Part shown: positions 1 through 13,060 of the stretch, in pieces
How the letters are laid out: each line of letters begins with the position of its first letter
Numbering within the stretch: the stretch's first letter is position 1
Assembly: GCA_036365515.1 (NCBI GenBank)
Contig: CM070874.1
Span: forward strand, 47,615,083 to 47,679,082
Source: Torymus aiolomorphi
Taxonomy: Eukaryota; Arthropoda; Insecta; Hymenoptera; Torymidae
DNA: 64,000 nt
Direction of reading: 5' to 3'
The notes under the pieces: model-generated
What the model was told of the DNA's origin: nothing
Databases searched by the model: none
Seen by the model: the letters and a program-made list of their open reading frames with translations, nothing else
Translations under genes and position numbers: made by a program

Positions 1-700
1 ATCGCTGCTCAGTCATAATTATTTTACGTACGGCAATGTCATGTCTATAGCCCTTGTGGTGACTTTGCATCGATCTTTTCTTTCTACGGGCTCGCGGGTT
101 TTTACACGGTTGACAAATTTTTTTAGGGATGGTTTATTTTTAAGGTAAATAATTACAAAAGTATACAATAACTGAGGAAAATATTTTATATGATAATGGA
201 CTTATTATGCATTTGACTTTTTTAATTTCACATAAACATGTGAAAATGCGTAAAAATAGTCACGTAATAATGTTTTGCTTTCATTTCGCCTCGCAAATAT
301 AACTCTATTATATAATAAGTCGTGCAGGGAATTGCATAATCATGTCATGAATTAAGTACACGCCATTAAAGTATACAAAATATGCGCCCTATAACGCTTT
401 TTCATTCATCCTGTGCACATAATAAGTATATTACGGGATAATTTTTTATCAAACGAGAGCAGCAGTTATTAATATCTTTTCTCATTGCACTTTTTGAGTT
501 TTTTTTATTCTGAATTGTTATTTTTACTAAATAATATTTCACGAATTTTACGAATATTTCACTACGAATATGCACTCCATAAATAAATTTTTTTTTTTAA
601 TGTACTCTACCATGCGTGAAAAACGTATTTAAAAGGTAAAAAGTAAGGTCTCTTTATGTTGTTGTATTTAAAATAAAAAATTGCAAAAGCTTTTCAATGT
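1..700. other. AT-rich non-coding DNA, nothing recognised
   Basis: AT-rich unique-looking sequence with short A/T homopolymers, for example a T run ending near 598. I see no open frame with protein character, no terminal inverted repeat and no RNA gene. Confidence 0.6.
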
Positions 701-3700
701 TATTAGGTTAATGTAGGGTATAAAAAGCAAAATATATATACGATATTTGTTTCTGGTACGTTATTTCGGAACAATACACATAATAAAGCCAGGCATTGGC
801 AGCAGGCCGCAATCGGAAATCAGAGGGTCTCTGTTTCTGTGTCGGTACCCGAAGCGTATCGAAATATGATTGCCAGGCGATCGAAGGAGGCACACGCGGG
901 CCCTTCGACGTTTTATTATCTCGGGGAAGTAGGTACGGGGGGAGGCAGAGTCGAAACCGAGGCTCTCGCGTCGGTCTATCCCCGATAAAGTGACGAGCGC
1001 GGAGCAGGAAGCAAAGCGGGCAGGCCTGCATTAATCCCCCTAATGCAACACGGTTCGGCCATTAGTAGTGCATTTCTGCAGTCCCATGGGACTCGGGCTC
1101 GCGCGGCGACTGCCTGCTCTCGCTCCTCTCCCCTATGCATGCATGTATGCATGCCACTGGCACGCCCCCTTGGCTGCCCCTTGCGGGCCTTAACTCTGGC
1201 CAATATAATTCCTACAAAATGCGCCGCTGCGCTGCTTCCTGTTACGCGCGTCTGGATCTTTCCCTCTCGTCCTCTTTCTCTCTTCCGCATCTGCAACCCT
1301 ATCATCATTTCTCTCGCAGGGTGCAGCGCCGCTTCGTTTTCATTTTGCGGATCCTGCGCGGCAGGCTTGTTATTGTTATGCTTTTTTCCGTTCGCTCCAT
1401 TATCCTTATGTGCATTTCCAGCCTTGTGCACAGTCTCGTGGATTCGTTTGGATGGTTTCGGGGTAGAATGGCTTTTAGTGGAATTAACCGTGATGTGTGA
1501 ACCTATCGCAGCTTTTACGCAAAATTCCAATCATAAAAATGCTGGCTGCACGCATTAAAAGGTTAATTTGAAAACATTTAATTATTTCACCTGAATAACA
1601 AACATCTGCTGCTTCGTGTAAAAATTATATTTATAATGAGCTTATACTCTTGGTAATGCGAAATAAATATGAAGTTAAAATTTTCGTTTGAAAGAAAGTA
1701 CGTTTTCAAACGTGTACGTTATTACAGGCGAGTTCATTCTGTACTCGGTTGTTAAAAATTTATTATTAGGAGGTATAATATTTCTAACGTTTTTTTTCCC
1801 TCGCGCGCCCGGCGTTACAGAGTTATTTTTTTTATCTCGGCAGCACCAGCAGCAGCTTTCCCGCCTCTCCTGGCCATTAACCGCACGTGCACACACCCCC
1901 GGTTAACGCGGACGACCATAGCCAGTTGGCCACCCCCGCACGCGACGCAAGTCACACTTGATACTGATTTATGCGGAAGTCGTCCCCTTTATGCGAGGGC
2001 TAATTGGCACAAATCGACTATCGATTCCCACCCGCGGATATGCACCATAACATTTTCGGTCAAATTATTAAAGATAATGACCAATACCACGCGAGTTCTT
2101 TATTGACTGAAGTATGCAGTACACTACATATTTTTATTTACCGTCCCTTCGAAAGCTATAGTATTTTACGAAACATTTTTACAAAGTGATATTTTTGCTT
2201 GCATATATAATTTTGTGCTAATTGAAATCAGGCGCGAAGAAGCGCATAAAGCAATCTAAAAAAATAAAAGCGTTTTTAAGCTCTTAACGAGTTTCACTCG
2301 CATTCGTCGGATGCCGGGCTAGCTGTTTACTCTCGGGCGCGTTAATCGTTCTCGATAATGGCCTTAAAATTGAAAAATTACGCGTTACTCTCTTCACGAG
2401 GGCTTACGCACGCAGCAGTCGCGGGCTTTTTAATTTCATATCATTACACCGTTAAGCCGGGGCCACGCAATCTTCTCCAGCCGTGTCTATACACTGTCGA
2501 GGCGCAAAATTTGCGAGAGGCCCGGCATTCTACGCCGCGCTCGTGCGCGTTATAACGAAGCAACAGAGTTTGTAATACGCGCGAGGAGCGAGACTATAAC
2601 TTCTTTTTTCGTCGTGTCGCGGCGGCACTGATTCCCTTATTTAACGCGCGAGCAATCAGCGACGCGAGCCGCGCAAACGAGTTTTCGGCTGCACCTGCGC
2701 GCGCTTGCGGCGGCGCCAGGACGCGCGGCGCGTTAAAAAAGAGAAAAAAAGGACGGGCGTGTGTGCCCCTGAAAATCGAACGGTGGAGGATCGGGAGAAA
2801 GAGGCGGAGGAGGAGGTGGAGTAGTGCGCGCGCGTAATGCCGAAGCTCGTAATTCGAATTAGCGGCTTTCGGAGTGCGCGCCACCACAGCCACCGACTGC
2901 CAAATTGACGTAATTGAGCGTTATTAGCCGAGAGAGGGAGCGAGAGAGAGTCCCGGCCCCGTAATTTTCGACGTCTAGTTGACACGGGAACGTCTATACG
3001 GGTAACCCGTTTCGCGCAAACCGTTACTCAACCACATTATCCCTTTAACTTCTTTCTCTACTATTTGTCTTTTAAAGTAACATAGCGAATTTCTTTGTCG
3101 TTTTTTGGTACTGATCAAAATCCACGATACCTATAAGTTTATATTCAACAAAACTTGAGTATTTATTTTTCCCAAGTTGACTTTTTCTCTTGAACAAATT
3201 TCTTCTCTCCTACCTGATTCTTTTTTTCTTACAGCGGGTATATAACGCATTACGGCCATCCATAACGACCGGCGCCGTTTAGTTAAAGCCATACCACGCG
3301 CTACAGAGACGGAGGACCCTCGTGTGATGCGCGTTTTCGTTCGTTCGTCCGTAAGGGCCTTTTTTACTCGAACCTCCTGCGTGCGCAGCTCTTTTTTTAC
3401 GCCCTCCGGAGTATGACTCGAGAGATATAAATGAAAGAAATAACTTTTTAGATACTTTCCGAGGCGGAACATAAAACAAAGCACTTTCTCTCTCACCTCC
3501 GTTTTTTTTAAAAACGTCCCTGCGTAAAGGCGACACTGTTTTAAGGGAATTGAGGAACGCATGCGATTAAACCAAACGAGACGCGCTTGTACTTTTATTA
3601 CTTAATTAGCGATAACGCCTCGGACTTATGTCAACAAATATAAAAACTGATGCACTATTTTAGTTTTTATCTTTGCCTCAACTTCAATTTCAATATTATG

Positions 3701-6700
3701 ACCCGCAAGTTAAAAAAACCTTTCTTTTCTTATCTCAATTTTAATCAAATTATCATTCACCTTATTTTTCTCATTATATATTACTTAAAAAAATTTATAT
3801 TAAAAAATATAAATGATAAATTATAAAGAGCACCTGAAGCGCCAGTAAAAGCAAGTGATTCTGCCGGCGCGAAGCCGAAATTTCGCAGGTAAGTCGTGCC
3901 CGCGGGACTACTCGACGTCAGTCGCGTGCGCGTTGCACTTGCACTCTCAATTTTCAGTCTCTCCGTTATCGCATTAACGAATCGCAATCCTCCCGCAGTT
4001 CCTCTCACTTGTATATGCGCGTGGACTCTCTCGTTACTCGCGGCGCCGATCATACACGCCGCGATCACACGGGTGGTCTACCCGGCTCGCGCGCGCACTT
4101 GCCAAGAAAATAAGAGGCCGCTAAATTAATCCCGTCCGCGGCCGGCCAGCTGCGCTCGCGGGATTTATCGGCGAGGACGAGGAGGAGGAGGAGGAAGCGT
4201 CGGATGACGTACGCCGGACAGCGCAGGAATTCGCCGAGGCGACGAGAGAGCGAGTGTAGTTCGCACGCGACGACACAGACTCGAATTAGCGAGAGAGGCC
4301 AGGCGGCGACGCTCGATGGCTCTGCTCGAGGGGAAAATTTTGTTTTCCGCCCGCTGCCCTCGCGCTCGTTAATTGCTGGACGACGATTCCGGATGGGAAC
4401 GAGATACCCGAAGATTTAATTACGCGGATCTAGTTTACCGTTTCCTCCTTGCTGAAAGATGGATGGTACACGATGTTAAGGTATTTGTTACTGTGGTATT
4501 TTTACTTGCGATATTTTGTAGGAAGGGGTTCAAATGGTATCTGATCAGAGGCTACTAAATCATTGGTATATAAGTACATCATTTTAAACAGATCAACTAC
4601 TGCTAATTGATTTTTCACCAACTGATTTTTATCGACAGGGCGTGGCCGCAACTAACGCGTTTAGGTAAAAACTATCGCGCAGGAGGTGCCCGAGAGCCCC
4701 GGCAAAGGAAAGCGCGCGGCGCTCGGGCATGCACTCAAAGCCGTCTTCGCGGATACCTCTACTTACTCCGCAAGAAAGAGCCACGCCATTAGCTAAGTAC
4801 TGGAAACGCGGAGTAATTCGTCGGCTCGCACTCGCGGCAGCCCGCGAAGAACAAAAGCAGCGAGTGGAAAGTTGGCGGAGCTGCGCTCGGGCTGGCGCAA
4901 GGCGAAAAAATGCGCCGGGCGAGTTTTCCGCAGCCGGCAGACACGGCAGTAAGAGAGAAGGAGAGAGGAAACCCGAGAGTTTCTTCCGTTCCGGCGAGGG
5001 GCTTTTTCGGTTTATTTCCTTTTATTTTACCTCCTCGCGGCGCGCGCGAGCCCGTTTTTCACGACTCCTTAACCCCGCGCGCGCTAGCCGGACTTTCGTC
5101 ATTTTGTCTGTATTTTTTTTCTCCTTTCACACGCGTGCTTGAGCGTCGCTTTCTTACGGATGAGCCGCACTTTTTATGTGTTTTCCGGGTACTTTAGCAC
5201 GCGGGAAGGAGCCTTTAAGTGGAGAGGAAAAGGCGCGCTCTCGCCTTCTCATTTTTATGGAACAACAACATTATTCTTCGCCGTGAAAATTATATGTGCT
5301 GTTTGGAGAGCGTCAGAAAGTGGCAGCTCTATATCCTTTCAATGTCAATCCCCGCATAATTTTCTCACCCCCTCACCAATCAAGTATGCATGACCCACAT
5401 TCTCCACGCGCAGATAAAAAAAGCTTTCGTGAATGCGATTTGTCAGGCCGTCTTTGAATTTCAATATGATCCAGTCCTAAAAAATTAAAAAAATAAGCGC
5501 CGGAATTTTCGATACCCATTTCTGCTATACCATCCAATATCGCGGAATGCGTGTTAGCGCAGACGCGCGCGCAGCTCGCTCACGGGAGCTTAGAAAAATA
5601 TTTTTAAGATTTTCGGAAGAGCAAACATCGAGGGAAGCTTTTCCAAGGTAGTGCACGAGCCTCCTTTGTAAAAGCCGCGAGAGAGGAAGAGAGCCGGGGA
5701 TCGATGCGGAGGGCGTCGCGACGTCGCTGTTTTCCTTATAAAGGATTTTCCACGCGACTTCGATCCCTTCTTTCTGGCCGCGGGCGAACCAAGTGACGGC
5801 GGTCTCTTCTCCCCCAACTCCTTCCTTCTTCCGCTCCCGCTCCGAGTCGGCCGATAAGGCGCGAAAGAAACGCGATTAATTTTCGCGATAGAAGGAAAGT
5901 TTGGGGAGGGTGCGCGCTCCAAGGGCCTTTGCGACAAATTTCACACGGCGCGAGTGCGCCCCTGGAGAAAGTAATTTGAGGGGCCTCGACAAGTGCAGCT
6001 TTATAAGGCGAGAGGCTATCCTTTGGATAATAAATTGATCACGCGATAAAAGCCATTTTTACCAGCCTCATTTTTCACCACACTCTGCGGCCCAATATAA
6101 ATATAAAAATTTCACTGACTTTTAAAGACTTGGTAAAATTGCTTTTTTCGGTATTCGGAGAGTAGCTATAGTGATTTTTTCGTTTCAAGTACTATGATTT
6201 ATAGCGCTGCGCGTAATCAAAAACAAATCACGTACCCAACGCGTGCGGGGAGATCGGAACACAAATCAAATCCCAATACACTTTTTCTATGGGCTCAGAG
6301 GACATTATTTCCTTGCGGTCAGCAAAAAAACCACGATCGCCGAGGTCCCCTCATTTTTTTATCTTTCCGCGTCGTGACGCGGATCAAAGAGCGACACGGC
6401 CGGGAGAAAAGGCTGCGGCGGCGAGGCGAGGCTCGCCCCCGAACGACGAGGCCATGCCCTTTGGCTCTGTGCTGCGGCGTAGTCGATAAGTCTAATGTAT
6501 ATCTTCGTAGGAAAATGTAGGGCGTGACTCTCTCGGCTTCCTTCGTGTGTCTGACTCACGGAGGGGTAGATTTCGAGAGAGAGATAGGCGGCGAAGCTTT
6601 CGTTTTCGGTCAATATTCGACTGACGGCTTGCAGGCAGGCGACTTTAATGCGCTAGGCGAGTTTCAGCGCTGCATTTCGGCACTGGAAGAAAATGAAAAT

Positions 6701-7221
6701 TGATTTGACGCGCGTCAAGGCAGCTCACGGCGCGCGCGTGGCTGTATATCAGGCTCGATGGGATGGAAGGGACGCGCACTCGCTCGAATGATACGTCATG
6801 CCCTGCTCCTGTAGCCTGCTAAACGATGCTTAGCTCGCGCTTTTTTCCCGACCTCTCTGTGTATATAGAGTAATAAATTTCGGTTATGTGACGTTATCGA
6901 ATGAACTAATGTTTGCGTGGGAGAATCAATGCATTATTGCGCTATTAAGATTGATGTCGTGTCGTAAAAATATATGTGGTAATACTGTTAGGAACACTGA
7001 TCAAAATATTTGCAGATTGCTCCTTCAGCACTTTACGCGTGTCAATAGCTATCTCTCATAACTTTGGGAATGGTGACGCGATTTAAGACTATTAATGAGC
7101 TTTTTAGGCGTTGACTCAATGTACATTACTAGATTATATTACAATGCAAAAATTATTATTTCCAATCTTAAGATATTACTAATTTTGAGATTTTCTGATA
7201 TTCCAGTGATTCTATGAAAAT
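700..7221. other. GC-rich intronic or intergenic DNA with purine/pyrimidine tracts
   Basis: Alternating GC-rich blocks full of CGCG and AT-rich spacers. Open frames here overlap on both strands and are low complexity. Details: a self-complementary ATGC-rich stretch at 1134-1153; a (GAG)n run near 4173-4198; and a strong plus-strand donor-like CAG|GTAAGT at about 3887-3895 with no pyrimidine tract or convincing exon before it. I recognise no gene. Confidence 0.55.
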
Positions 7222-7269
7222 ACTTAGGATTTAGAATTTAGAATTTATTGAAACCAGGAATTTACAAAG

Positions 7270-7315
7270 TAAATCCTACATAGGTAAATCAATTACCTGA
7301 GCATAGGTCCGGTAC
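7270..7315 (-). other. LINE 3' UTR stem-loop (AGGT...ACCT) resembling that of the second LINE
   Basis: On the minus strand this part of the LINE 3' UTR reads CTCAGGTAATTG, then ATTTACCTATGTAGGAT. The paired AGGTA/TACCT is followed by a TAGGAT-like block. The plus-strand LINE at about 23775-23805 has ACAGGTATTTTG, then CACCTCTATAGGAT. The shared arrangement suggests that both copies belong to one clade with a conserved 3' structure, which is plausibly the RT recognition site. Confidence 0.45.
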
Positions 7316-8289
7316 ATAAAAAACTTACTAGCTAACTTACATACTAATTTTACAACCATTATTAATCTGTGTCTCAGAAAAGAAGTAAACAGTAGTGGGT
7401 GTGTTCATTACTAATGTGAAAACAACATTTGTTTATAACGCTTATGTTCTGTGAACATAGTTAACAGGTTAAGCTGTGTAATCTTATGTAGAATTTTGTT
7501 ATCAATAACAGTAACATAACATAATTATATATTTTTAGCAATTCCATTTTTTAACTTTTTCTTATTTCTTAATTTTAATTCTACTGCATTCTAAGTTCCT
7601 TAGATCATTTGGCATAGAATTATAAGTTCTGACAGCTACTATGTAGAAATTTTTCTTACTTATTGCTCTAGTTTTTTTTTTGGTATCTGCATACTTTTTT
7701 TCTTGTATTAATTGTTTGACTCTGATATTTACTTTTTAGTTCCTCATAATGAGAGAAAAGTGACTCAAAACAAAATAATTGTTCAATATTTAAAGGGCGT
7801 CCTTCAATCGCAAAAGTATTTTTTGAAGATTTTGTAATGGTCTTATACTATTCATATATAATGTATTATATAGCCTTAAGTTTTAGACTGTGATATTTCA
7901 CAATCAGTATTTAAGGGACTGAAATTAGTCATTATATTAGAAATGTTTTATACCTGCTGTTTAAGTTTGTAAAACTACTTTTTACAATAAATGAAATACT
8001 ATACTATACTATAAACCATCCCAAGCTATTATCTCATAATTGATAATGCTATTAAAGAAAGTACAATATAATATCAACAATATTTTAATTTGCATAATAT
8101 TTACCGTTTTGTAAAAGGTGAATAGAAGATATTTCGTCTTTTTAATTATGCTTTCAATGTGTTTATCCCATTTTACATTGTAATCAAACGTAATCCCTAT
8201 AAGTATTTATAACTCTCTACTCTATTAATGTATTTATCACATATTTTCACTTCTAACTTATCTGGAACGCTGTCACAGTAATTACCAAA

Positions 8290-9620
8290 AGGCATAAAAA
8301 CAGTTTTATTTACATTTAATGATAGTTTATTTATAGCTAACCATTTATTAACATAACCTAATAATCTCTTCATTTCATCCTAAGTTTCTTTCCACGTATT
8401 TTTTGCTGACACTATTGTTGTGTCATCTGCATATGTCACTACAGTCCCTGTTGGCATATTATTTAAGGTTGTATTGGCCGTAAGGTCCCTGCCAAAAGTT
8501 AGTTTTTCACGTTAAAACTGCCATAAATAATTATGTAAAGCAATTGATCGATTTTAGTTCTCGCGATCAATGTATTATTGCAATTGGAATATTATAAGAT
8601 TCAAAAATAAAAAATCATAGCAAAATTGTGAACTCGGCACTATTTTTTTAAAAATCGTACTTACGCCGAAATTAGTGCATTTCGACCGATTTTAACGATT
8701 TAAAAAAAATAGCGCCGAGCTCACAATTTTGCTTTGATTTTTTATTTTTAGATCTTATAATATTCCAGTTGCAATAATACATTGATCGCGAGAACTAAAA
8801 ATCGATCATTTGCTTTACATAATTATTTATCGCAGTTTTAACGTGAAAAACTAACTTTTGGCAGGGACCTTACGGCCAGTACAACCTTAAGAGATCATTG
8901 ATATATAAAATAAACAGTAAAGGTCTTAAAATAGTACCTCCAACTGTCATTTTACAACTATCACTCATAGTATTTTGTATTTTTACCGTTTGCTGTCTAC
9001 AAGTCAGATAGCTTTTTAGTCAATTATGCACATTTCCTCTAATTCCATAGTTATACAGTCTAATAGTATTTCATAATTAATCGTATCCAATACTTTAGCC
9101 AAGTCTATGAATGTGACAATTAATGGTTTACTTTTGTCCAATCTATTATATATGATTTTAGTTCAGAATCTTAATGCATCTTTGGTTCCTTTATTTTTAA
9201 ACGAAACCGAATCCGTTTGCACAAAACTGTAGATCCTTTCAAATATTTTAGCTATGTTAGATATCATAGATATAGATCTATAATTAGACACATCATGTTT
9301 ATCATTGGCTTTATGTATTGGTACCACATCAGCTTTTGCACATCAGGCCATATAGATTGTTCAATACACAAATTAAACACATATAAGCTAAAGGTTCAGC
9401 TATACTTGCTGTCATTGATTTAAGTATCTTTATACTGATATTATCTACACTACTTGATTTATCTTCCATATTTTGAATAATTCTTTTTATTTCAAAATAA
9501 CTAGTAGGTTTTAAGAAGATGGTATTGCAATTCATTGGAGGTAGAACTATTTTTTCTCTCGAAGGGTGTCTGATATTTTGACTTAATTTTTCTCCGATTT
9601 TACTAAAATAAGAATTCATA
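8290..9620 (-). pseudogene. Reverse transcriptase domain of the LINE, broken by stops and an insertion
   Basis: In life this enzyme copies LINE RNA into DNA at a nicked target. Minus-strand reading shows, in order: an 'NSYFSKIGEKL' opening (about 9580-9619) and 'KSSSVDNISIKILK' (about 9430-9470), both in an unbroken 97-codon piece at 9329-9619; a 'NYRSISMISNIAKIFERI' block (about 9230-9290); 'FIDLAKVLDT', the counterpart of the DLSKAFDT motif (about 9080-9110); 'LRPLLFYLYINDL' (about 8890-8935); the catalytic YADDT at 8419-8433; and 'NKLSLNVNKT' (about 8310-8350). The metal-binding YADD survives, but stops and frameshifts plus the 8467-8886 insertion make the copy dead. The family is certain at the level of non-LTR RT. 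Confidence 0.88.
8463..8890. mobile_element. 420-bp foldback MITE with TTAA target duplication
   Basis: The segment 8467-8886 is almost entirely one inverted repeat. Arms of about 185 bp begin GGTTGTATTGGCCGTAAGG and are separated by a loop near 8650-8700 that contains the only unpaired GC-rich bases. TTAA flanks both ends (8463-8466 and 8887-8890). Removing the element and one TTAA joins the LINE RT codons 'DLL' and 'NN' in frame, which confirms insertion into an existing LINE. TTAA duplication is typical of piggyBac-type transposition. The ends do not look like the other TTAA element at 40921. It has no coding capacity. Confidence 0.87.
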
Positions 9621-10200
9621 AAATTGGCCTTTTGGGTTATTTATTTTTTTTTTGCTGTTATCGTCTTTGATATAATCAAGTTTTGTATTTTGTTTATTTT
9701 TCCTACATCTAGTTTTTCATTTACAAAATTCTACAAGTATTTCGTATTTTGTTTACATGACTCAATTCTTTTTTTATCAAATTTAATTTTGGTGTGTTTT
9801 GTTACTTTATCTAAGATTCTTTCATAATGTTTAAATCTGTTTTTCAGGCTTTCATTTTCTGGGTATTTTTTTTCCATAATTTATGTAATTTTTTTTTTAG
9901 TTTTGTATGAGTTTATTATACCTATGGTAATCCAAGATTTTCTTGGTTTACTTTTATTTTTAATTTTTGTTTATTATATTGTTTCATACTGCCAAATTTG
10001 TACATTGAATTTTACTAATACTTTAATAACTTTAATAATTGATTCGATAGCAATATTAGGTTTGTTCTCATACTTAAATAAATCCCAGTTCTTAGTACTT
10101 GCAATGTTTTTAAAGAGGTAAAATGTATTCTGTTGTAGTTTTCATTAATATTTTCTTTTGGTTAAATTTTACCAATATGTGAAATGATATTTTGAAACAC

Positions 10201-13021
10201 TGAAAATCACCAAATTAAAAGCTACTCGATCGACTAGACGATAACCTTGGGAGAAAAGGAAAATGCAGCGACCGCCGCATTCCCTGACAGTCGCGAGTAA
10301 CTCGGCAACCTCTATTTGTCAGTTCATGACTCGCACGCTTGCCACCGTCGAAGTCGGTCGGCGCGATTCGCCAAGGCGATTGAAAGAGATACCGCGGCGT
10401 GCAAACTTCCGATTTACCCGTTCGCTCGACGAACTTCACGGGTTAAAAGTTTGACAGTGACGGAAGGAAACGTTTCGTCGCACCAACGTCCGGCCAACTT
10501 TCTCGCCGGGAATCCTTTTACTCGCACCCGCACGGGCTATTTTGTATTCTTCATTTTTCGCGGCAAAGAGCGAGAGAGAGGAGGAGGAAACCGCGAGAGT
10601 TACGCGGATATCCGCCGTGAAGTGTAAGCGTAGAAAACACATTAATTTAGAGCTCGCGACATGATGAATTTTACGACGCTTACGCATACATACTATAATA
10701 AATTGTTGCTTCTTCATTTTTATACTCTCGGCGAATTTACGAGAATTTTGTAATTATTCTAAATTTGATATGAGAATAGTTGTAGTTTGGACTTTTTCAA
10801 ATTGCTTCTGCAAGTTGAAGCGTATTTTGATTTAATGCGGGTGAAAAATAGCACACTTTAGAAGAAGCACGAGAATCCTTTATTTTATAAAATAAATGTG
10901 CATCAGTGTTGCGAAAAACGAGCGTATTACGTAGCTGAAGTAACAACAAATTACCTTTATAATGTAAGCATATTTTATGAAAATTAGATAATTCATTACC
11001 AAGAGATACGATAAGCGCCCGCTCGGAATCTTAATAATGCAAAAAGGTCGCTATCGCACAAACAAGTTTTTCATCTAATTGCAAAGTAATCACAACAATT
11101 AATCCTCATAGCGAGGGTAGAGGCAAAAATAGATAACGCATTCTCGTCAATCAGCGTCGGCGTCGGAGCGCCGGGCAGGCTGAAAAAGAAACCCAAACCT
11201 TATTACCCGTTTAAGAAGCGCGAGCCATAACAATTCGTCTCTGTAATGAGTACAGGCAAACGGGCTGAAAAAAGGGCGAAGATGCGCGGAAAAAGCGCTG
11301 CGCGCCGAACCGCAGGAAACATAATACACAATCCAATATCATAATTCCGCGGCGCATATATACACGTTCTCGTGCGCGCGCATAACCACAGAAAATCCGG
11401 GCTCAGCGGCAGGTAAATACTTGGGGGATACGAGGTACGGCCCGGGGCAATCGTCGGCATTATTTAGCGATAAAAAGCCAGTTCTCCGCTCGTCACGTGC
11501 ACGGCATCGAGACGAATCGCCAGAGCGATGCATAGGAGAAGCGAGGGACGCCGAGGAATTTCTCGCGTGCTCAGCCCCCCGGGAGTAGCGTGCGCGCGAT
11601 TATTACGCGGGCGCGCGAGATATCGCAAGCGCGCGCGCGCGTGGATAATGCAGGGCCGAGCGCTTGGAGGACCGGACTCGAGATGAGCGCGGAGAGACAA
11701 GAGCGCTCAGCGAGAAAACGAGCAGAGAGGGATGGACGGGCGGCCAGACAGCTGTCGAAGCTGGAAAAACTCATTTATGAGCTGCCCTGCGCCCGGTAGG
11801 TATTATCAATTGATGCGAGCCTTTTGTGCTGCCTCGGTACTTTGCTCTCCACAGTTAATAACAGGCCTTGTCAATTAAGGGGAACGATCGCTTAAACTAT
11901 AATAAAACTTCAATATCAAATGTATATGTTATATTATAATAATTATTCCACGGTATTTTTTAGTATCATTTTGATGCAATGAAAGAAGCTTTGAAAATTC
12001 GCACTTGCGCGCTGTGAAGAATGAAAAGAATGAGAGAAGGCACACGGAGAACGGGTTTTTCGAGGCGAACATCTGCGCTTTTCTTGCTCCAGTGCAGCAG
12101 ACGCTCAGCGAGAGAGATAGCGAGAGAGAGCGAAAAAGCGCCGGAGGTGCAGGCGAGCAGGGCGGAGGGAAGAAGCGCGCGCAGCTCCCTCGGGGGCGCG
12201 AGCGGCCGCCATTATAATTAGAACAACAATAATAATTCACGCACGGAGGTGTGCGCGAGGGGCCGGACATTAACCAACTTACTCCGAATTGCCGCCCCCG
12301 GCAGCCGGGGTTTTTCAGCCGGGGCCGCGATCGAGATTTCTGATTTTTTAGCTGCGTTATAGGTGCGCGCGATACTCCGTTATAACATGCGCGATTATCA
12401 TTCGCAACGCTATGTCGAGGAAGTGAATTTCAATCATTCACTGTCTGCGCGTGAATTTTTAAGTGGAGCTAAACTTGAAATTATAATATACCGCAGGAAA
12501 TCCTGTGCTGCGCTATACGGATAAAATAAAAAATTCACTCGTTTGCAAACTCAATAAAAGATATTTCTGGAAAGGACTCTGTCGCTTCAAATATACTTGA
12601 CGGCTGTTCTCTTTTTGTCTTACATCGAGGGCAGCGCGTATTAAACGAGTAATGTAGACTTGTCGATAAGCGATCGAAAAAGGCGGCATTTTATATTTTG
12701 ACACAATGGTCAGTGAGAAGGCAGCATAGCTCGAGGAGCAAAAAGAAGTGCGGCTGCGAAGAGAAAGAGAGCGAGGTCGTGCGACAGGAAAAAAGGAAAG
12801 AATCATAAAACGGGGCATTTTTTCAAAGTGCGTACACACATGCGAGTGACGGGAGTGGTACAAATTGCAAAGTTTATCTGTAATCTATAGGCCGAAGGCA
12901 CGGCGAATCTCAAAGCGCGTCGGACGTACGGGCCTCTATATCGCGGAGTTATCTGTCGTTCCGGTCGGCCGAGCCACTTACATTCGAACGTCTCTTGCGC
13001 TCTTCGACGTCTCCTCTCCAC

Positions 13022-13060
<39 letters not shown>

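Larger units (their letters stand above)
7222..10200 (-). mobile_element. 5'-truncated, decayed non-LTR retrotransposon (LINE, APE-type RT)
   Basis: Read on the minus strand, the segment shows successive landmarks of an insect LINE. These are the linker before the RT (about 10120-9640), the RT entry region (9620-9420), the palm and catalytic motifs (9300-8400), a C-terminal stretch ending near 7560 with the usual 'YNSMPNDLR' type motif, and a 3' UTR. The 3' end is a short AATTCTA-type tandem tail at about 7224-7249. Frameshifts and stops break the frame throughout. The endonuclease domain is missing, so the copy is 5'-truncated. TGAAAAT occurs at both borders (7215-7221 and 10201-10207) and may be the target duplication, but seven bases are weak evidence. 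A 420-bp foldback element interrupts the RT. The clade (Jockey/CR1-like group) is not resolved. Confidence 0.85.

Noticed and set aside
1575..1620. Recursive splice site at 1590 (minus strand TTTGTTATTCAG|GTGAAA)
   Set aside because: The donor lacks G at position +5 and several AG dinucleotides lie within 25 nt upstream, so it is well below the three main sites.
3880..3900. Plus-strand CAG|GTAAGT as a recursive site or exon end
   Set aside because: There is no pyrimidine tract upstream and no open frame of coding character ending there. It fits the chance rate for donor words.
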